This document shows positions 1-9,450 of a stretch of 64,000 nt of DNA, piece after piece. The notes beneath the pieces are model-generated. The model was not told where the DNA came from and searched no databases. It saw only the letters and a program-made list of their open reading frames with translations. The DNA lies in NCBI GenBank assembly GCA_016187935.1, contig JACPIU010000015.1, forward strand, positions 20,323 to 84,322, read 5' to 3'. Every line of letters starts with the position of its first letter. Within the stretch, counting starts at the first letter, position 1. The DNA is from Bdellovibrio sp. Its GTDB lineage: Bacteria; Bdellovibrionota; Bacteriovoracia; Bacteriovoracales; Bacteriovoracaceae. A program made the translations under genes and the position numbers.

Positions 1-70
1 TTGATTATAAGAGTAACATTACTTAGACTATTTTGTGTCTTGTTTATTTCAATTTTCCAGGAGAGGAAGA

Positions 71-1579
71 ATGCAAAAGCTCATCATCAGTCTCATTCTA
101 ATGACCACGGTGTTCGCTCTACTATTGCCTGATGTCCAGGCCGCTGTTACCGTTCCCGATTGGGAAGGAAAGTGGATTTCGAATGACCAGATGCCTGAAC
201 TGATCAAAAATGCCAGGGAAAGAGAAGGCAGTAGAAAAATTGCAGAGGTTATTGATGAAAAAATGATGAGCGTTGAACTGCGCGCTTTTCGTGACAAATT
301 TCTGGCATTAAAAAACGCCGATGAGGTGGAAAAAGAACTCTTGTTTCTTAGCAATAATTACGCTTCATTTCCTCTTGATTTAAAGTATGTTGCGGCCCAA
401 CTCATTCCTGCTCGAACCATGAGAGGCATTGTTTACAGGTTCACCCGTCTGGCGAAGAAGCAAAAAATCACCAATAGTGTTCTTCTCACGATGATGAAAG
501 ATTTTACTGCCAGCATGCGCCTTTTCTTGCCTGAACAGAATTCCACAGCACTCTTTGATTATTTTACTAAACCTTTTGTTGATCATAATGGCAGTGTCAT
601 ACGCCAGTATGAAACCGTATCGGAGATGCAAAATCATTTTGGAACTGAAGTCTATAAGGCCATGATGGTGGCCGCGGTCCGTCTAGAAGAGATAAATTTG
701 GTTGGTCAGGATATCATCTGGGATAACCGAGTCTTTTTTGGCGCCAAATCTTATGGTGATGGTTTAAACAGGTTTGTGCACATTGCAGAATCGGACCGTC
801 TCGCCACTTCCGCCAGTATGCATGCGGGGATGAACAATATAAGCATCTTCTGCGCTTACAGATTGGAAAATCTCTTTCAATTAATGAAGGAGCAAGGGGC
901 CCAGTTTGGCGTCGATACTCTCATTTGGTCTACGGTTAATGGCGTGTCATCTCACGACAGATTCAATGTGCTTGGAGAGACCAGAATAACATCGGATAAG
1001 AAACTGGCACATTTTTCTAAATACAAGGGTAAATATGAAAGCATTTTCTCCTCTCAAACCAATGCCGATAAATGGCTGGAGCGAGCTTTTAAACATTTGA
1101 AGCAGTCAGTGAAGTATACACGCTTGGTGTGGGAAGAAATTAAAGATCGTCCGGTGGCCGAACATGCCGTCATCAATCCCGCCAAGGTTAATCCCTGGGG
1201 TAATGATATTGAAAGAAATTTGAAAACGATGGAGGCCTTGATTGAAGGTCCCACCCAGCTTCGCAGTGCCATTACGGGAGAAACCATCACGGTGGATCTT
1301 CCTGCCTTTTATGGCAGGCCGATAGATTTAAAACATTTTCTACCCACCGAATGGGAACTCGGAGATGAGTTCATCTACACTCAGCTGGCGGTTCGAGGAA
1401 AGACAGAAAAAATAAAAACTCGCAATTTTGACCGTGGACGTCCGATCAAGTGGAATCTTGATGTCTATAAAACCTTGATCCCAAGTTTGAAGGACAGCAG
1501 TGAGCTTCCCACAGCTCTTAAAACTTTCTCTCAGGCGCTTAGCGCCAATGGCACGGCGATTCCTTTTTTGGGAAGATAA
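71..1579 (+). CDS. Secreted protein of unknown function
   Basis: About 502 residues. A Sec signal peptide (charged start, hydrophobic stretch, VQAA-type cleavage near residue 24) shows export to the periplasm or outer membrane. The rest is mostly helical with no motif I recognise. I chose the ATG at 71 because AGGAG lies 7-8 bases upstream. An in-frame GTG at 35 would put 12 residues in front of the signal peptide and has no ribosome-binding site. A hairpin terminator follows at 1606. The next gene is convergent, so this gene is probably transcribed alone. Gene reality is likely from length and signal peptide; function unknown. Confidence 0.85.
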   Translation: MQKLIISLILMTTVFALLLPDVQAAVTVPDWEGKWISNDQMPELIKNAREREGSRKIAEVIDEKMMSVELRAFRDKFLALKNADEVEKELLFLSNNYASFPLDLKYVAAQLIPARTMRGIVYRFTRLAKKQKITNSVLLTMMKDFTASMRLFLPEQNSTALFDYFTKPFVDHNGSVIRQYETVSEMQNHFGTEVYKAMMVAAVRLEEINLVGQDIIWDNRVFFGAKSYGDGLNRFVHIAESDRLATSASMHAGMNNISIFCAYRLENLFQLMKEQGAQFGVDTLIWSTVNGVSSHDRFNVLGETRITSDKKLAHFSKYKGKYESIFSSQTNADKWLERAFKHLKQSVKYTRLVWEEIKDRPVAEHAVINPAKVNPWGNDIERNLKTMEALIEGPTQLRSAITGETITVDLPAFYGRPIDLKHFLPTEWELGDEFIYTQLAVRGKTEKIKTRNFDRGRPIKWNLDVYKTLIPSLKDSSELPTALKTFSQALSANGTAIPFLGR

Positions 1580-1598
1580 AAAGAAACGGAAAATCAGG

Positions 1599-3788
1599 TT
1601 ATACGGAAGGAGAGATTTTTCTCTCCTTCTTTTTTGGAATAAGGCGTATCAAACCTTTTAACATCCACAAATCTCCAAATAAACCGACAAAAAGGCCTAT
1701 GACCAACAGGATGCCAAGATTTTTGGTGGCCTGAAAATACGCCCATTGAAAAATGCTGGCGGAGAGCACACTGATAAGAAAAACTAAAATGGAGGCCTCG
1801 CCACGTTCCGCGATGCCGACATGAATGGATTTTCCTCTAGCAGAGAAGAGATATTGGATAGCATTGTCACCCGTCAGTCCCACCAGGACATTAGCAAAGA
1901 TGCAGGTTAAAAAATTTAACGGAATTCGCAATAGCCAGAAGAGAGTGAGCATGGTGAAAGGCCCCCACATGGATGAGATAATGAGGGGGACGATGTTGCC
2001 TGCTTTGAGCATCCAGGCCAAGAGTGCCAAGGTCACGCAGACCAGGATCATGCTCATACCGAGTCCTTCGATCAAGGCCTTGGGTACCTCGGTAGAAAAA
2101 TCAGAGTAGGCGACAATTTCACCAGTGGGGTGACAACGGCCATGGCATAGACCTTCGATTTTTTTTGCCAGCAGGGCAACTTGGGCAATGTTATTGTCAT
2201 TCAAAAAGACAATGGCCCTGGCCTGGCCGTCGGCCGAGATAAAGCGACGATAAAATTTGGTTTGGGTAAAATCGCGCAGAACCAACTCTTTCGTTAGCGG
2301 CGCCAAATCTTTTGTAAAAAAATCCTCCATGGCGTAGGGAGTCTGAATAAAACGCACCATAGGATCACGAGCAACCTCATCCAAGATAGAAACATTACTC
2401 GCTCTATCCTTATACTGAGTGAAGACAAGATCAAAGCTGACTTCCCAGCCGTTTTTGGATTTGAGAAGTTCCATGCCCTGACGATAGGGATGTTCTTTCG
2501 GGAAAATTTCTATCGGTGACTCAGTCACGTTTAATTTCGTCAGGGAAAAAAGGCCGAGAGCGAAGAAGATCAGCAAAAAGAGAATCGTCTTGGTGGGAGG
2601 AATATAGTTGAGTGACACCTGAGTGAATCTCTGAAATCTGGCCTTGGCAGGGTTGGTCCAGATTTTAAGAGATGGAAAAATGTTCATGAGTGATGGTAAA
2701 AAATAAAACACCAGGAGCCATTCCAAAAGTGAGCCAACCGCGGCCCAGAGGCCAAAACGTTTAATCACCGTAATGTCAGTGAAATAGAGTGAGCCAAAAC
2801 CGATCATGGTGGTCAGCGAGGTGAGAAAGCAGGGAAGAAGGAATTTACGAAAGAGTGAGTTCACATCTGTTCCTTTTGCCAGCTGTTCGGAGCTTAAAAA
2901 GATAAAATCCTCGAGCGCCGAGACCCCAATCATGAGGAACAAACCATTGCTGAGAATATCCAGAGGAACGCGAAGCATGGCCATGAGCCCGTAGAGGATG
3001 CCTCCCATCAGCACCAGCGTAATACAGATGAGAAAACCGCATTTGAAAGTTCCAAAAAAAATCCGGCAGACAATGATGAGAAGAACGAGAAAAAAGATAT
3101 TTAATTTTTGGGTATTTTTAATACCTTGGTATGAATAGTAAAGGTAACCGAGACTTCCCAGAAAATAGGATTTGAGTTCAGGTAATTTTTGCGACAAAAA
3201 ATTTTCTACAGAACTGACAAACTGCTCGATCACCACCGGGTCGCGTCGCCCATACTTGCTGCCTTCACCCGGAGCATCACGAAAAAAAACTTCCAGCCCC
3301 ATGAGAGTCTTGTCCTGGGAGGTGAAGATAGAGCGCCAAGGGGTATGTTCCAAAAGTGACATGTCGAGCGTTTTTTCTCCACTTTCGCAAGGTGATTCGA
3401 GGAGATGAGGATAAAGAATGCTGTCAGGCATGGCCGTGACGGTACGGATATTGAAAGGGGTATAGAGGTCAACTATCTCCCTGTTCTTAAGTGCCGAATG
3501 CCTTAGCCAGCTGTCGAGTTGGCAGACCTTATCTGTTTGATTTACTTCTCCTTGAAACAGGAGATAAAGCGAGTTGCCCAGTTCAAATTTTTTCTCCAAG
3601 TCTGCGATTCGTTGATAGGATTTCGAATCTTTTTCCACAATGTCTTTGGTACTGATCACAATTTTTAAATCGGGCAGATGAGAGGCGCATAACGCAAAAA
3701 CGAGCAAGGTAAAAAAGATACTTGTTTTAGGCCATCGAAGGGCCAATTGGTAAAGTGTGGTGAAAAACTTTTCACTGCGAGTAAGCAT
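1599..3788 (-). CDS. RND/MMPL-family exporter
   Basis: About 729 residues with the two-fold RND layout. There is one membrane helix near residue 20, a large periplasmic loop, a cluster of five helices (about 225-390), a helix near 405, a second loop, and a final cluster to the C-terminus. Acidic residues sit in the helix-4 position of each half (ALED and TGDN), the usual place for proton-relay residues. MMPL-type RND proteins move lipids or hydrophobic molecules. It is the last gene of a leftward run after CapA and an acyltransferase, which suits envelope lipid transport. The start is uncertain: ATG at 3788 has no clear ribosome-binding site, and a TTG at 3818 preceded by GAGAAG is possible. 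Confidence 0.85.
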   Translation of the reverse strand: MLTRSEKFFTTLYQLALRWPKTSIFFTLLVFALCASHLPDLKIVISTKDIVEKDSKSYQRIADLEKKFELGNSLYLLFQGEVNQTDKVCQLDSWLRHSALKNREIVDLYTPFNIRTVTAMPDSILYPHLLESPCESGEKTLDMSLLEHTPWRSIFTSQDKTLMGLEVFFRDAPGEGSKYGRRDPVVIEQFVSSVENFLSQKLPELKSYFLGSLGYLYYSYQGIKNTQKLNIFFLVLLIIVCRIFFGTFKCGFLICITLVLMGGILYGLMAMLRVPLDILSNGLFLMIGVSALEDFIFLSSEQLAKGTDVNSLFRKFLLPCFLTSLTTMIGFGSLYFTDITVIKRFGLWAAVGSLLEWLLVFYFLPSLMNIFPSLKIWTNPAKARFQRFTQVSLNYIPPTKTILFLLIFFALGLFSLTKLNVTESPIEIFPKEHPYRQGMELLKSKNGWEVSFDLVFTQYKDRASNVSILDEVARDPMVRFIQTPYAMEDFFTKDLAPLTKELVLRDFTQTKFYRRFISADGQARAIVFLNDNNIAQVALLAKKIEGLCHGRCHPTGEIVAYSDFSTEVPKALIEGLGMSMILVCVTLALLAWMLKAGNIVPLIISSMWGPFTMLTLFWLLRIPLNFLTCIFANVLVGLTGDNAIQYLFSARGKSIHVGIAERGEASILVFLISVLSASIFQWAYFQATKNLGILLVIGLFVGLFGDLWMLKGLIRLIPKKKERKISPSV
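1606..1635 (+). terminator. Rho-independent terminator of the first gene
   Basis: A 9-bp stem, GAAGGAGAG (1606-1614) with CTCTCCTTC (1621-1629), loop ATTTTT, is followed by six T. It lies inside the 3' end of the convergent RND gene, where it encodes the Lys-rich C-terminus, so the two genes share these bases. Confidence 0.7.
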
Positions 3789-3849
3789 TGAATTATAAAA
3801 TAAGGCCAAAGCGGTCAAGAGTCTACATCTTCTCGTGACTATGGACAGA

Positions 3850-4740
3850 CTAATAATTAGAAAAACACAGGGACTCTTGGAATTTTCTTAAACGCAAATC
3901 CTTGTCATAAAAGCATTTGATAATCCATGCTTCCAACTCTTTCTCACTCTCAGGGAGGGTATTGATTGGAATGCGCTTAATATAGAGGTGCAAACGGCGG
4001 GCCTTACCGAGTAAGAGGTCATAGAGACTAGGTGCCTGCCCTTCATAGCCGATAGTCACATCGATGACCGATTTGAGGTGTCCGCGCAGTCCTTGGACTG
4101 AAGCGATAAATCCTTTTGGTCTCGGGAGCAAGACATGGGTGGTTTCGGGCAAGGACTTCTTTTTGCATATCTCCTGCACCTTTTTTAATTTATGTGGACG
4201 CAGTCGTGTACCCTCTGGGAAGAGCATCGGCCAGATAGGAATTTGGTGAGTATAAAATTTTTTAAAAGTATTATAAATTTTGTCCTTGTCGGCATGCCAA
4301 TTGCGTTTGACGAAAATACAATCTAAAAAGAGCATTCCCCATCCCACACCGGGAACATACTTGAGTACATCTTTAACAAACCACTTCATATCACCAAGAC
4401 GCCCTGCCGCCTTAGCGGTTTTAAACAGGGCCGGGATATCAGACATACTTTGATGGTTACAAATGATCAGAGCATTCTCTTCAAAAGGAATGGTATCCCC
4501 AGTTACAATTACTTCAATCTTGCGGATGCGACGTAGAACCGTTTCACATAGTCCCCACCATCCACCGGCACAGGTGGAGTTAATCTTACGAAACAGTTTG
4601 CGATGAAAGGGGAAAACAAGCAGACTGCTCATCTGGATAAAATTGACTCCCATCAAGAGAGTAAACAGACCTCCTCCAAGCGTCAAGGCCGCGAGGTGGT
4701 TTCCGATTAAATGAATAGGTGATTGTGATTTTTCTTGCAT
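3850..4740 (-). CDS. Lysophospholipid acyltransferase (PlsC/LCLAT-like)
   Basis: 296 residues. The acyltransferase motif I, NHxxxxD, is at residues 95-101 (NHQSMSD) and motif III, FPEGTR, at 174-179. Together these form the catalytic His/Asp and the glycerol-phosphate site of the PlsC superfamily. A hydrophobic segment at about 20-45 anchors it in the inner membrane. The length and N-terminal helix resemble the YihG/LCLAT branch more than short PlsC. It lies 47 bp downstream of the CapA gene and about 60 bp upstream of the RND exporter on the same strand, so a shared transcript is likely. The acyl acceptor cannot be told from sequence. Confidence 0.9.
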   Translation of the reverse strand: MQEKSQSPIHLIGNHLAALTLGGGLFTLLMGVNFIQMSSLLVFPFHRKLFRKINSTCAGGWWGLCETVLRRIRKIEVIVTGDTIPFEENALIICNHQSMSDIPALFKTAKAAGRLGDMKWFVKDVLKYVPGVGWGMLFLDCIFVKRNWHADKDKIYNTFKKFYTHQIPIWPMLFPEGTRLRPHKLKKVQEICKKKSLPETTHVLLPRPKGFIASVQGLRGHLKSVIDVTIGYEGQAPSLYDLLLGKARRLHLYIKRIPINTLPESEKELEAWIIKCFYDKDLRLRKFQESLCFSNY

Positions 4741-4787
4741 AAAGTAGCAGCACTATCACACAGGCAAAAAAGTTTGTCACGCCTGCA

Positions 4788-5882
4788 TTACTTGTGGCCA
4801 CTTGTTTTTTGTTGGTAAGCAAAGACAATATTGCGTACATGATTGTGTGCTTTGGCGGCCATAAGGCACGTATTGTCCTGATCTTGTCTGGCTTCACAAT
4901 CCGACCAAACCTTATCGGCATTCAGGATGAGATAATCGCTCGGTCGGACAACCGTCGCGGTATATTGAGGCAAGAAGGTAATGCCATTTTGATTAGAGTC
5001 AATGCTCAATTTTAAGATCAGTCCGACATTTTTCGGAAAGCTGGTTTGCCCGGAAAAAAAATTACCCAAACTATAATGGATAAAACCTTGGCGACCATCT
5101 TTAGTGGTGACAAATTCAAACGGTTGAACCACATGAGGATGGTGCCCTATAATGGCATCGGCCCCCATCTCAAGAATTTCGCGGGCATTTTTTTTGACGC
5201 TTTTGAGAGGGAAATTTTGGTATTCTTCCCCCCAGTGACATTGGACAATCACCACATCAGCGCCACGTTCGCGCGCTCTTTTAATATGCTTTTCCACTAA
5301 TGAGAGATTGCCGTTCATGTCATTAAGATTAATCAGGTTGACCAGATGAGAAGGCCGAAAGGGCAAACCGTTGGTTGAAAAAGTGTAAGCCAGAAAAGCA
5401 ATATGAGTGCCGTCCGGTGCACGCCAGAGGGGAAAATCCTCATCTCGTTCTTCAATTGTTCGAGCACTTCCCACGTGCATAAAATTGAGCTGCTCCAGTT
5501 CTTCCAGCGTGGCCAGGATACCGTTTGATCCCTGATCGGCGACATGATTATTGGAGGTGGTGAGAAGGTCGAATCCGATATCTTTAAGCGAGTGTAAATA
5601 ATCAACTGTACCATTGAATTGCGGATAGCCGCTGGGGGCATGGCCAGGGACTACGGGAAATTCTAAATTTCCACTCAGCAGATCACCGCTGCTAAGTTCC
5701 TCATTAATTTGAGCGAAAAAAGGTTGATAATCAGGCCGTTTACCACCATGAGTGAGCGCACGATTGTGTTGACTCATATGTTGCATGAGGTCTCCAATAA
5801 AGACCACATCAGTAATGGCCCAAGCAGAGGAAAGTGACAGATGGATAAGCAGGGCCAGGGCGATCCTCAAATTGCGTAACAT
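4788..5882 (-). CDS. CapA-family exported metallophosphatase-like protein
   Basis: 364 residues with a clear signal peptide ending SSAWA. CapA/PgsA motifs appear in order: GDLM near the mature N-terminus, GNLEFPV, TSNNHVADQG, HWGEEY, GHHPHVVQPFE and YSLGNFF. These match the two-metal calcineurin-like core of the family linked to poly-gamma-glutamate or capsule synthesis. The start at 5882 is set by GAGGGA eight bases upstream; longer in-frame starts would bury the signal peptide. It is first in a leftward run with the acyltransferase and RND exporter. No capB or capC partner is visible, so polyglutamate synthesis is not supported here. Confidence 0.88.
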   Translation of the reverse strand: MLRNLRIALALLIHLSLSSAWAITDVVFIGDLMQHMSQHNRALTHGGKRPDYQPFFAQINEELSSGDLLSGNLEFPVVPGHAPSGYPQFNGTVDYLHSLKDIGFDLLTTSNNHVADQGSNGILATLEELEQLNFMHVGSARTIEERDEDFPLWRAPDGTHIAFLAYTFSTNGLPFRPSHLVNLINLNDMNGNLSLVEKHIKRARERGADVVIVQCHWGEEYQNFPLKSVKKNAREILEMGADAIIGHHPHVVQPFEFVTTKDGRQGFIHYSLGNFFSGQTSFPKNVGLILKLSIDSNQNGITFLPQYTATVVRPSDYLILNADKVWSDCEARQDQDNTCLMAAKAHNHVRNIVFAYQQKTSGHK

Positions 5883-6224
5883 AAATAATCCCTCAATATG
5901 GAGTGGCGCACTATACAAGAAATGGCCGCCAGAGGAAGACTGTCTATAAAGATTTCTTTGCATTCGCTTCAACCCCTGATTGCCCGGTTGCAAAGTTGCA
6001 CCAATTTTCTAGGAGATTGAAAAAATGCTGTTAGGTGCTTATCGTGGATTCTTCCATTATCAGCATGTAATACTTTGAAATTAAAGGCCTATTCTTGCTT
6101 CTTAACACATGTTACTGAGTTGTTAGAAAGTCTATTTTTTTTACACATCAAAAGAAAGCGATGTTTTCTTGCACGCATCTTGTTAACTTCGCCGCAACCA
6201 AATTCGTAATGTATGGAGTTGTTT
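5883..6224. other. Divergent intergenic region without a gene
   Basis: This region separates the leftward CapA gene from the rightward repeat protein and should hold both promoters. It is AT-rich with several T-runs. I found no convincing -35/-10 pair, no RNA gene and no long inverted repeat, only a distant ATGCTG/CAGCAT pairing. Confidence 0.4.
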
Positions 6225-7463
6225 ATGAAGATGTTTGCCCTACTTTTGTTAGTGGGCGTGTATTGCTTTGCCCCTGAAATGGCGGAAGCGCAATGCCGTC
6301 CTGGAATGAATTGCGGCCCCGTTGTGAGGCCAACTCGTCCCGTTCCTCCGGTGAATCGTCCGGTTCCACCAGTAACTCGTCCACAACCTCCGGTCACTCG
6401 TCCAGTGCCGCCCGTTGTGCGTCCGCAACCTCCGGTCACTCGTCCCGTCCCGCCCGTTGTACGTCCGCAACCTCCGGTCACTCGTCCCGTCCCGCCCGTT
6501 GTACGTCCGCAACCTCCTGTCACTCGTCCCGTGCCGCCCGTTGTACGTCCGCAACCTCCGGTCACTCGTCCCGTGCCGCCCGTTGTACGTCCACAACCTC
6601 CGATAACACGTCCAGTACCGCCCGTTGTACGTCCGCAACCTCCGGTTACTCGTCCAGTACCGCCCGTTGTGCGTCCGCAGCCTCCGGTTACTCGTCCTTA
6701 TCCTCCAGTGGTGACTCGGCCCATTCCACCTGTGACAAGACCGGCCCCTTCCGTGAATTATATTCCACGGCCTCGCGTGCCTGTTATGCCACCTAGGTAT
6801 ACGATTTATCCGCCACAGTATCATCACACTCGCGTAATGTATCACCAGCATTACTATCACCGTCCTGTGGCGTACTCACCTTGGGCCACTTACAGCGATT
6901 ATATGCACGTAACATTTTTTAATATCCACATTCATGTGGGTATGTGGCCCAGCGTGCGATACTACGGTTATACCTTGCCTTACCGCTCTCTCTATTGGGA
7001 TACATGGATTCGCGATCGTTTTAACTACCAAAATGGTTATTACTACGATAACTACCCGTACTATGTGTACAATGGTTATCGACATCGCTATTCCAACATC
7101 GATCGCTGCGATTACGAGCTAGTCGATGGATATTCAAACCAAACAGTGAGCACCTTCCACAATTACAATTGTAATGTGGGTTACGATGCCTGTGCGCAAA
7201 TGCGTGATCAATACAATCGAAGTGAAAGATCATACCGATATTTCTGTTCTGAGCGTTTTGATCGCGATGACAACTACAGCTACAACTGGGATTTGAATGA
7301 CGACTTCTATAGCGATTTACCCCCAGTTCAGTATCAGGATTATACGACCTATCGTGATGATTACTATGGTCAACAAGATTCTGATTACTATGACAGCTAT
7401 GGCGTCAGCGACCCATCTTCAGGCAGTGATGATTGGAATAATTCCTGGAGCAATGGTTTTTAA
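6225..7463 (+). CDS. Secreted proline-rich repeat and tyrosine-rich protein
   Basis: 412 residues. A signal peptide (MKMFALLLL...EMAEA) precedes a mature start with two cysteines. Eight copies of the 14-residue unit [14 protein letters not shown] follow (last copies vary: PPIT, RPYPPV). The C-terminal half of about 230 residues is very rich in Tyr, Asp, Asn and Arg and holds several Cys. The Pro-rich part should be an extended polyproline-like stalk and the tail a folded or adhesive region. ATG 6225 is preceded by GGAG at good spacing; ATG 6213 is not. A strong terminator follows at 7495. I do not recognise a family; a surface or wall-contact role is inference from composition. Confidence 0.85.
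   Translation: MKMFALLLLVGVYCFAPEMAEAQCRPGMNCGPVVRPTRPVPPVNRPVPPVTRPQPPVTRPVPPVVRPQPPVTRPVPPVVRPQPPVTRPVPPVVRPQPPVTRPVPPVVRPQPPVTRPVPPVVRPQPPITRPVPPVVRPQPPVTRPVPPVVRPQPPVTRPYPPVVTRPIPPVTRPAPSVNYIPRPRVPVMPPRYTIYPPQYHHTRVMYHQHYYHRPVAYSPWATYSDYMHVTFFNIHIHVGMWPSVRYYGYTLPYRSLYWDTWIRDRFNYQNGYYYDNYPYYVYNGYRHRYSNIDRCDYELVDGYSNQTVSTFHNYNCNVGYDACAQMRDQYNRSERSYRYFCSERFDRDDNYSYNWDLNDDFYSDLPPVQYQDYTTYRDDYYGQQDSDYYDSYGVSDPSSGSDDWNNSWSNGF
6378..6713 (+). repeat. Eight tandem 42-bp coding repeats
   Basis: Units start at 6378, 6420, 6462, 6504, 6546, 6588, 6630 and 6672. Each encodes [14 protein letters not shown] or a one-residue variant. The middle units are nearly identical at the DNA level, differing mostly at third positions. 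That implies recent copy-number change by slippage or recombination. The 42-bp period keeps the reading frame, so gain or loss alters stalk length only. Confidence 0.95.
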
Positions 7464-7494
7464 TAATTAATTAAAACCGTCAAAATTCCATCGA

Positions 7495-7525
7495 AGGCCA
7501 GGCCAAAATGCCTGGCCTTTTTTTA
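7495..7525 (+). terminator. Rho-independent terminator after the repeat protein
   Basis: A 9-bp GC-rich stem, AGGCCAGGC (7495-7503) with GCCTGGCCT (7510-7518), loop CAAAAT, runs into a T-tract. Confidence 0.85.
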
Positions 7526-7611
7526 TCCACTCTTGGAGTGCCGGGTGACGTTGCCCCAAACTTGCTCAATCCACAATGGCCAGAAGGTTGGTGTCACGGT
7601 AATCTATCTAT

Positions 7612-8325
7612 ATGAAGAAAATTGTTTTCAGTGTGGTCATTTTCATCGCGTTACTGAGTGTTGGACTCTACTATTATCGTGAGAGGGCCGCAGGACCGGA
7701 TCAATTGGCCCAGGTCGATGAGGTGCTTAGGCCTAATGATTCAGAGCTAAAAAACCCTGAAAAGACGGGAACAGTGTCGGAAGTCAAAAAAGATCATCGC
7801 GATAAAGTCCAACAATCCAAGAGCGATGAAGATGACGGTGATGAGGGGCCATCAGACAACTTGGCCGAAGATATGCTGGGTTCCGGAGATGAAGGAAGCG
7901 GCAATCCGCAGAATGAAAAAAGTTTAAATGAAGAAGATGCGGATAAAATGACGGCCTACTTTGAGGCAACCGAGAAGGCATGGAATGATCGCATGGATCA
8001 TTTTATTACTGATGAATTGCACTTGCCGATAAAGGTTTTGAAAGAGTACAAAGTCCTGCGTGAAGGCTTTGATCGAGACAAAATGGAGGCCTTTGAGGAT
8101 TTCCATAAGTACATGCGTGATAAACATGGCGATAATTATAGTTACAATCCAACCAAAGATGAGGAGCAATTCGCCAACAAAGTTAAGGATCAGTACGATA
8201 GTAAACTGCGACAGCTTTTTGGCCAGGAACACTATCTAGAATATCGAGAAGTACGAGATCAATTCAACAAGAAATTAAAGGCCGAGCAGAACCCCGAAAT
8301 TGGCGTCTACTACATAGATATATGA
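7612..8325 (+). CDS. Acidic membrane-anchored protein of unknown function
   Basis: 237 residues. One hydrophobic segment (about 4-22) with positive residues before and after it looks like a signal anchor, leaving the rest in the periplasm. Residues 30-105 are low-complexity and very acidic (runs of Asp, Glu, Ser, Lys) and probably disordered. The C-terminal 130 residues are charged and helical. The last four bases overlap the NUDIX gene (ATGA), so the two are translationally coupled and probably form an operon. No family recognised. Confidence 0.75.
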   Translation: MKKIVFSVVIFIALLSVGLYYYRERAAGPDQLAQVDEVLRPNDSELKNPEKTGTVSEVKKDHRDKVQQSKSDEDDGDEGPSDNLAEDMLGSGDEGSGNPQNEKSLNEEDADKMTAYFEATEKAWNDRMDHFITDELHLPIKVLKEYKVLREGFDRDKMEAFEDFHKYMRDKHGDNYSYNPTKDEEQFANKVKDQYDSKLRQLFGQEHYLEYREVRDQFNKKLKAEQNPEIGVYYIDI

Positions 8326-8864
8326 TAAAAAAATGGCGAAGGACGAATAAAGAATTGGTCTATAAGGCGCATATTATGCGCCACTGCCAAGTTCATTCTC
8401 ATTCCACCACCACAGATAAAAAAGGCATTTTTGACGTCATCGAATGCCTTGATTGGGTTAATGTTTTGTCTCTTACCCATAGTGATGAAGTCATTTTAGT
8501 TCGCCAATATCGGCAGGGAATTGATGCCGTGACTTTGGAATTACCCGGCGGCGCGGTTAATCACGGGGAAGATCCTCTCATTGGGGCCAAACGCGAATTG
8601 GAAGAGGAAACAGGAGGCGTTGCCCGTGAATGGCTTAAACTCGGACATTCTGATGTTAATCCCGCCTTTATGGAAAATCGCTGTCACTATTTCTTAGCGC
8701 GAGGAGTAGAACTCACTAAGAATCAATCTCTCGATCCGCAAGAAGAAATCGAAATTGTCACAGTGCCTTTGAAAGAGATACCAGGTATGTTTCAGCGGGG
8801 AGAAATTACCCACTCACTTACCCATGCTGCTTTTTGTTTTTTTTGGGCGGCCACTCTGAGCTAG
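8322..8864 (+). CDS. NUDIX hydrolase, ADP-ribose pyrophosphatase-like
   Basis: 180 residues. A complete Nudix box spans residues 77-99: G77, E83, R91-E92-L93, E95-E96, G98. These supply the Mg2+-binding glutamates that cleave nucleoside diphosphate-linked substrates. The preceding segment VRQYRQGIDAVTLELPGG is typical of the ADP-sugar pyrophosphatase branch, but the substrate is not proven. The start overlaps the stop of the upstream gene by 4 bp. The 3' end overlaps the convergent NYN-domain gene by 47 bp. Confidence 0.9.
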   Translation: MIKKWRRTNKELVYKAHIMRHCQVHSHSTTTDKKGIFDVIECLDWVNVLSLTHSDEVILVRQYRQGIDAVTLELPGGAVNHGEDPLIGAKRELEEETGGVAREWLKLGHSDVNPAFMENRCHYFLARGVELTKNQSLDPQEEIEIVTVPLKEIPGMFQRGEITHSLTHAAFCFFWAATLS

Positions 8865-9366
8865 CGCTCTTTTTTCGGGCATGTCCCTTTTCGGGAAGAG
8901 AAAAACGATCCTCGGCGGTGATTTCATGATAATAGTCGGCTTCATCAATTAATATTTTTGAGGTGGTCTGTAAAATAGAAGCGATCTCAACCCGTACCCC
9001 TTCCGATTTAAGCTGTCTCACCAGTTCAATATAATCTGAGTCGCCGGATAAGATGACAATGGCATCGACCTTACTGGCCAGCTGCATGGCCACAATGGTG
9101 AGAGGGATATCGGCACTTTTGTGGCATGGTCTGACCTGACCATGATAATTTTCATGCAATCTCTCACTTAATTTAGTGCTGATATTTTTGCCTTCACGGA
9201 AATAAACTAAGCGATTGAGAGAGCGATTACCTAATAGGCGAGGGATAATTTGATCAAAGTTGAGCATATCGCCCGGGTTGCCGGTCAAAGAGTGAATACT
9301 GCGTTCAATATTATTGCCGTCAACTAAAATGGCGACGCTTTGACTAATTGTTACTTGCTCAGTCAT
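8818..9366 (-). CDS. NYN-domain (DUF88/LabA-like) PIN-fold protein
   Basis: 182 residues. The NYN/PIN-like nuclease fold shows as VAILVDGNN (Asp16, Asn18), Asp101 before AIVILSGDSD, and Asp109/Asp111. These acidic residues cluster to bind a metal in predicted RNases of this family. The C-terminus is Lys-rich and probably disordered. ATG 9366 has GGAGA about nine bases upstream; the longer frame to 9468 has none. Its 3' end overlaps the convergent NUDIX gene by 47 bp. RNase activity is a family-level expectation only. Confidence 0.85.
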   Translation of the reverse strand: MTEQVTISQSVAILVDGNNIERSIHSLTGNPGDMLNFDQIIPRLLGNRSLNRLVYFREGKNISTKLSERLHENYHGQVRPCHKSADIPLTIVAMQLASKVDAIVILSGDSDYIELVRQLKSEGVRVEIASILQTTSKILIDEADYYHEITAEDRFSLPEKGHARKKSASSEWPPKKNKKQHG

Positions 9367-9450
9367 GAGATGTTCTCCTAATATATGCACTATGCCTAAA
9401 ATCGGAGCTATTGGCCAGAATATATTCCAACCTGGAACAGGAGAAAGTCT

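Noticed and set aside
4586..4921. 111-residue minus-strand frame between CapA and acyltransferase genes
   Set aside because: It overlaps both genes in another frame and has no recognisable domain.
6378..6713. CRISPR array
   Set aside because: Units are contiguous with no unique spacers and keep a reading frame.
6249..6860. Long open frames on both strands across the 42-bp repeats, including a 203-residue minus-strand frame
   Set aside because: The 42-bp period and Pro/Arg codon bias keep all frames open. Only the frame from 6225 has a signal peptide and ribosome-binding site.
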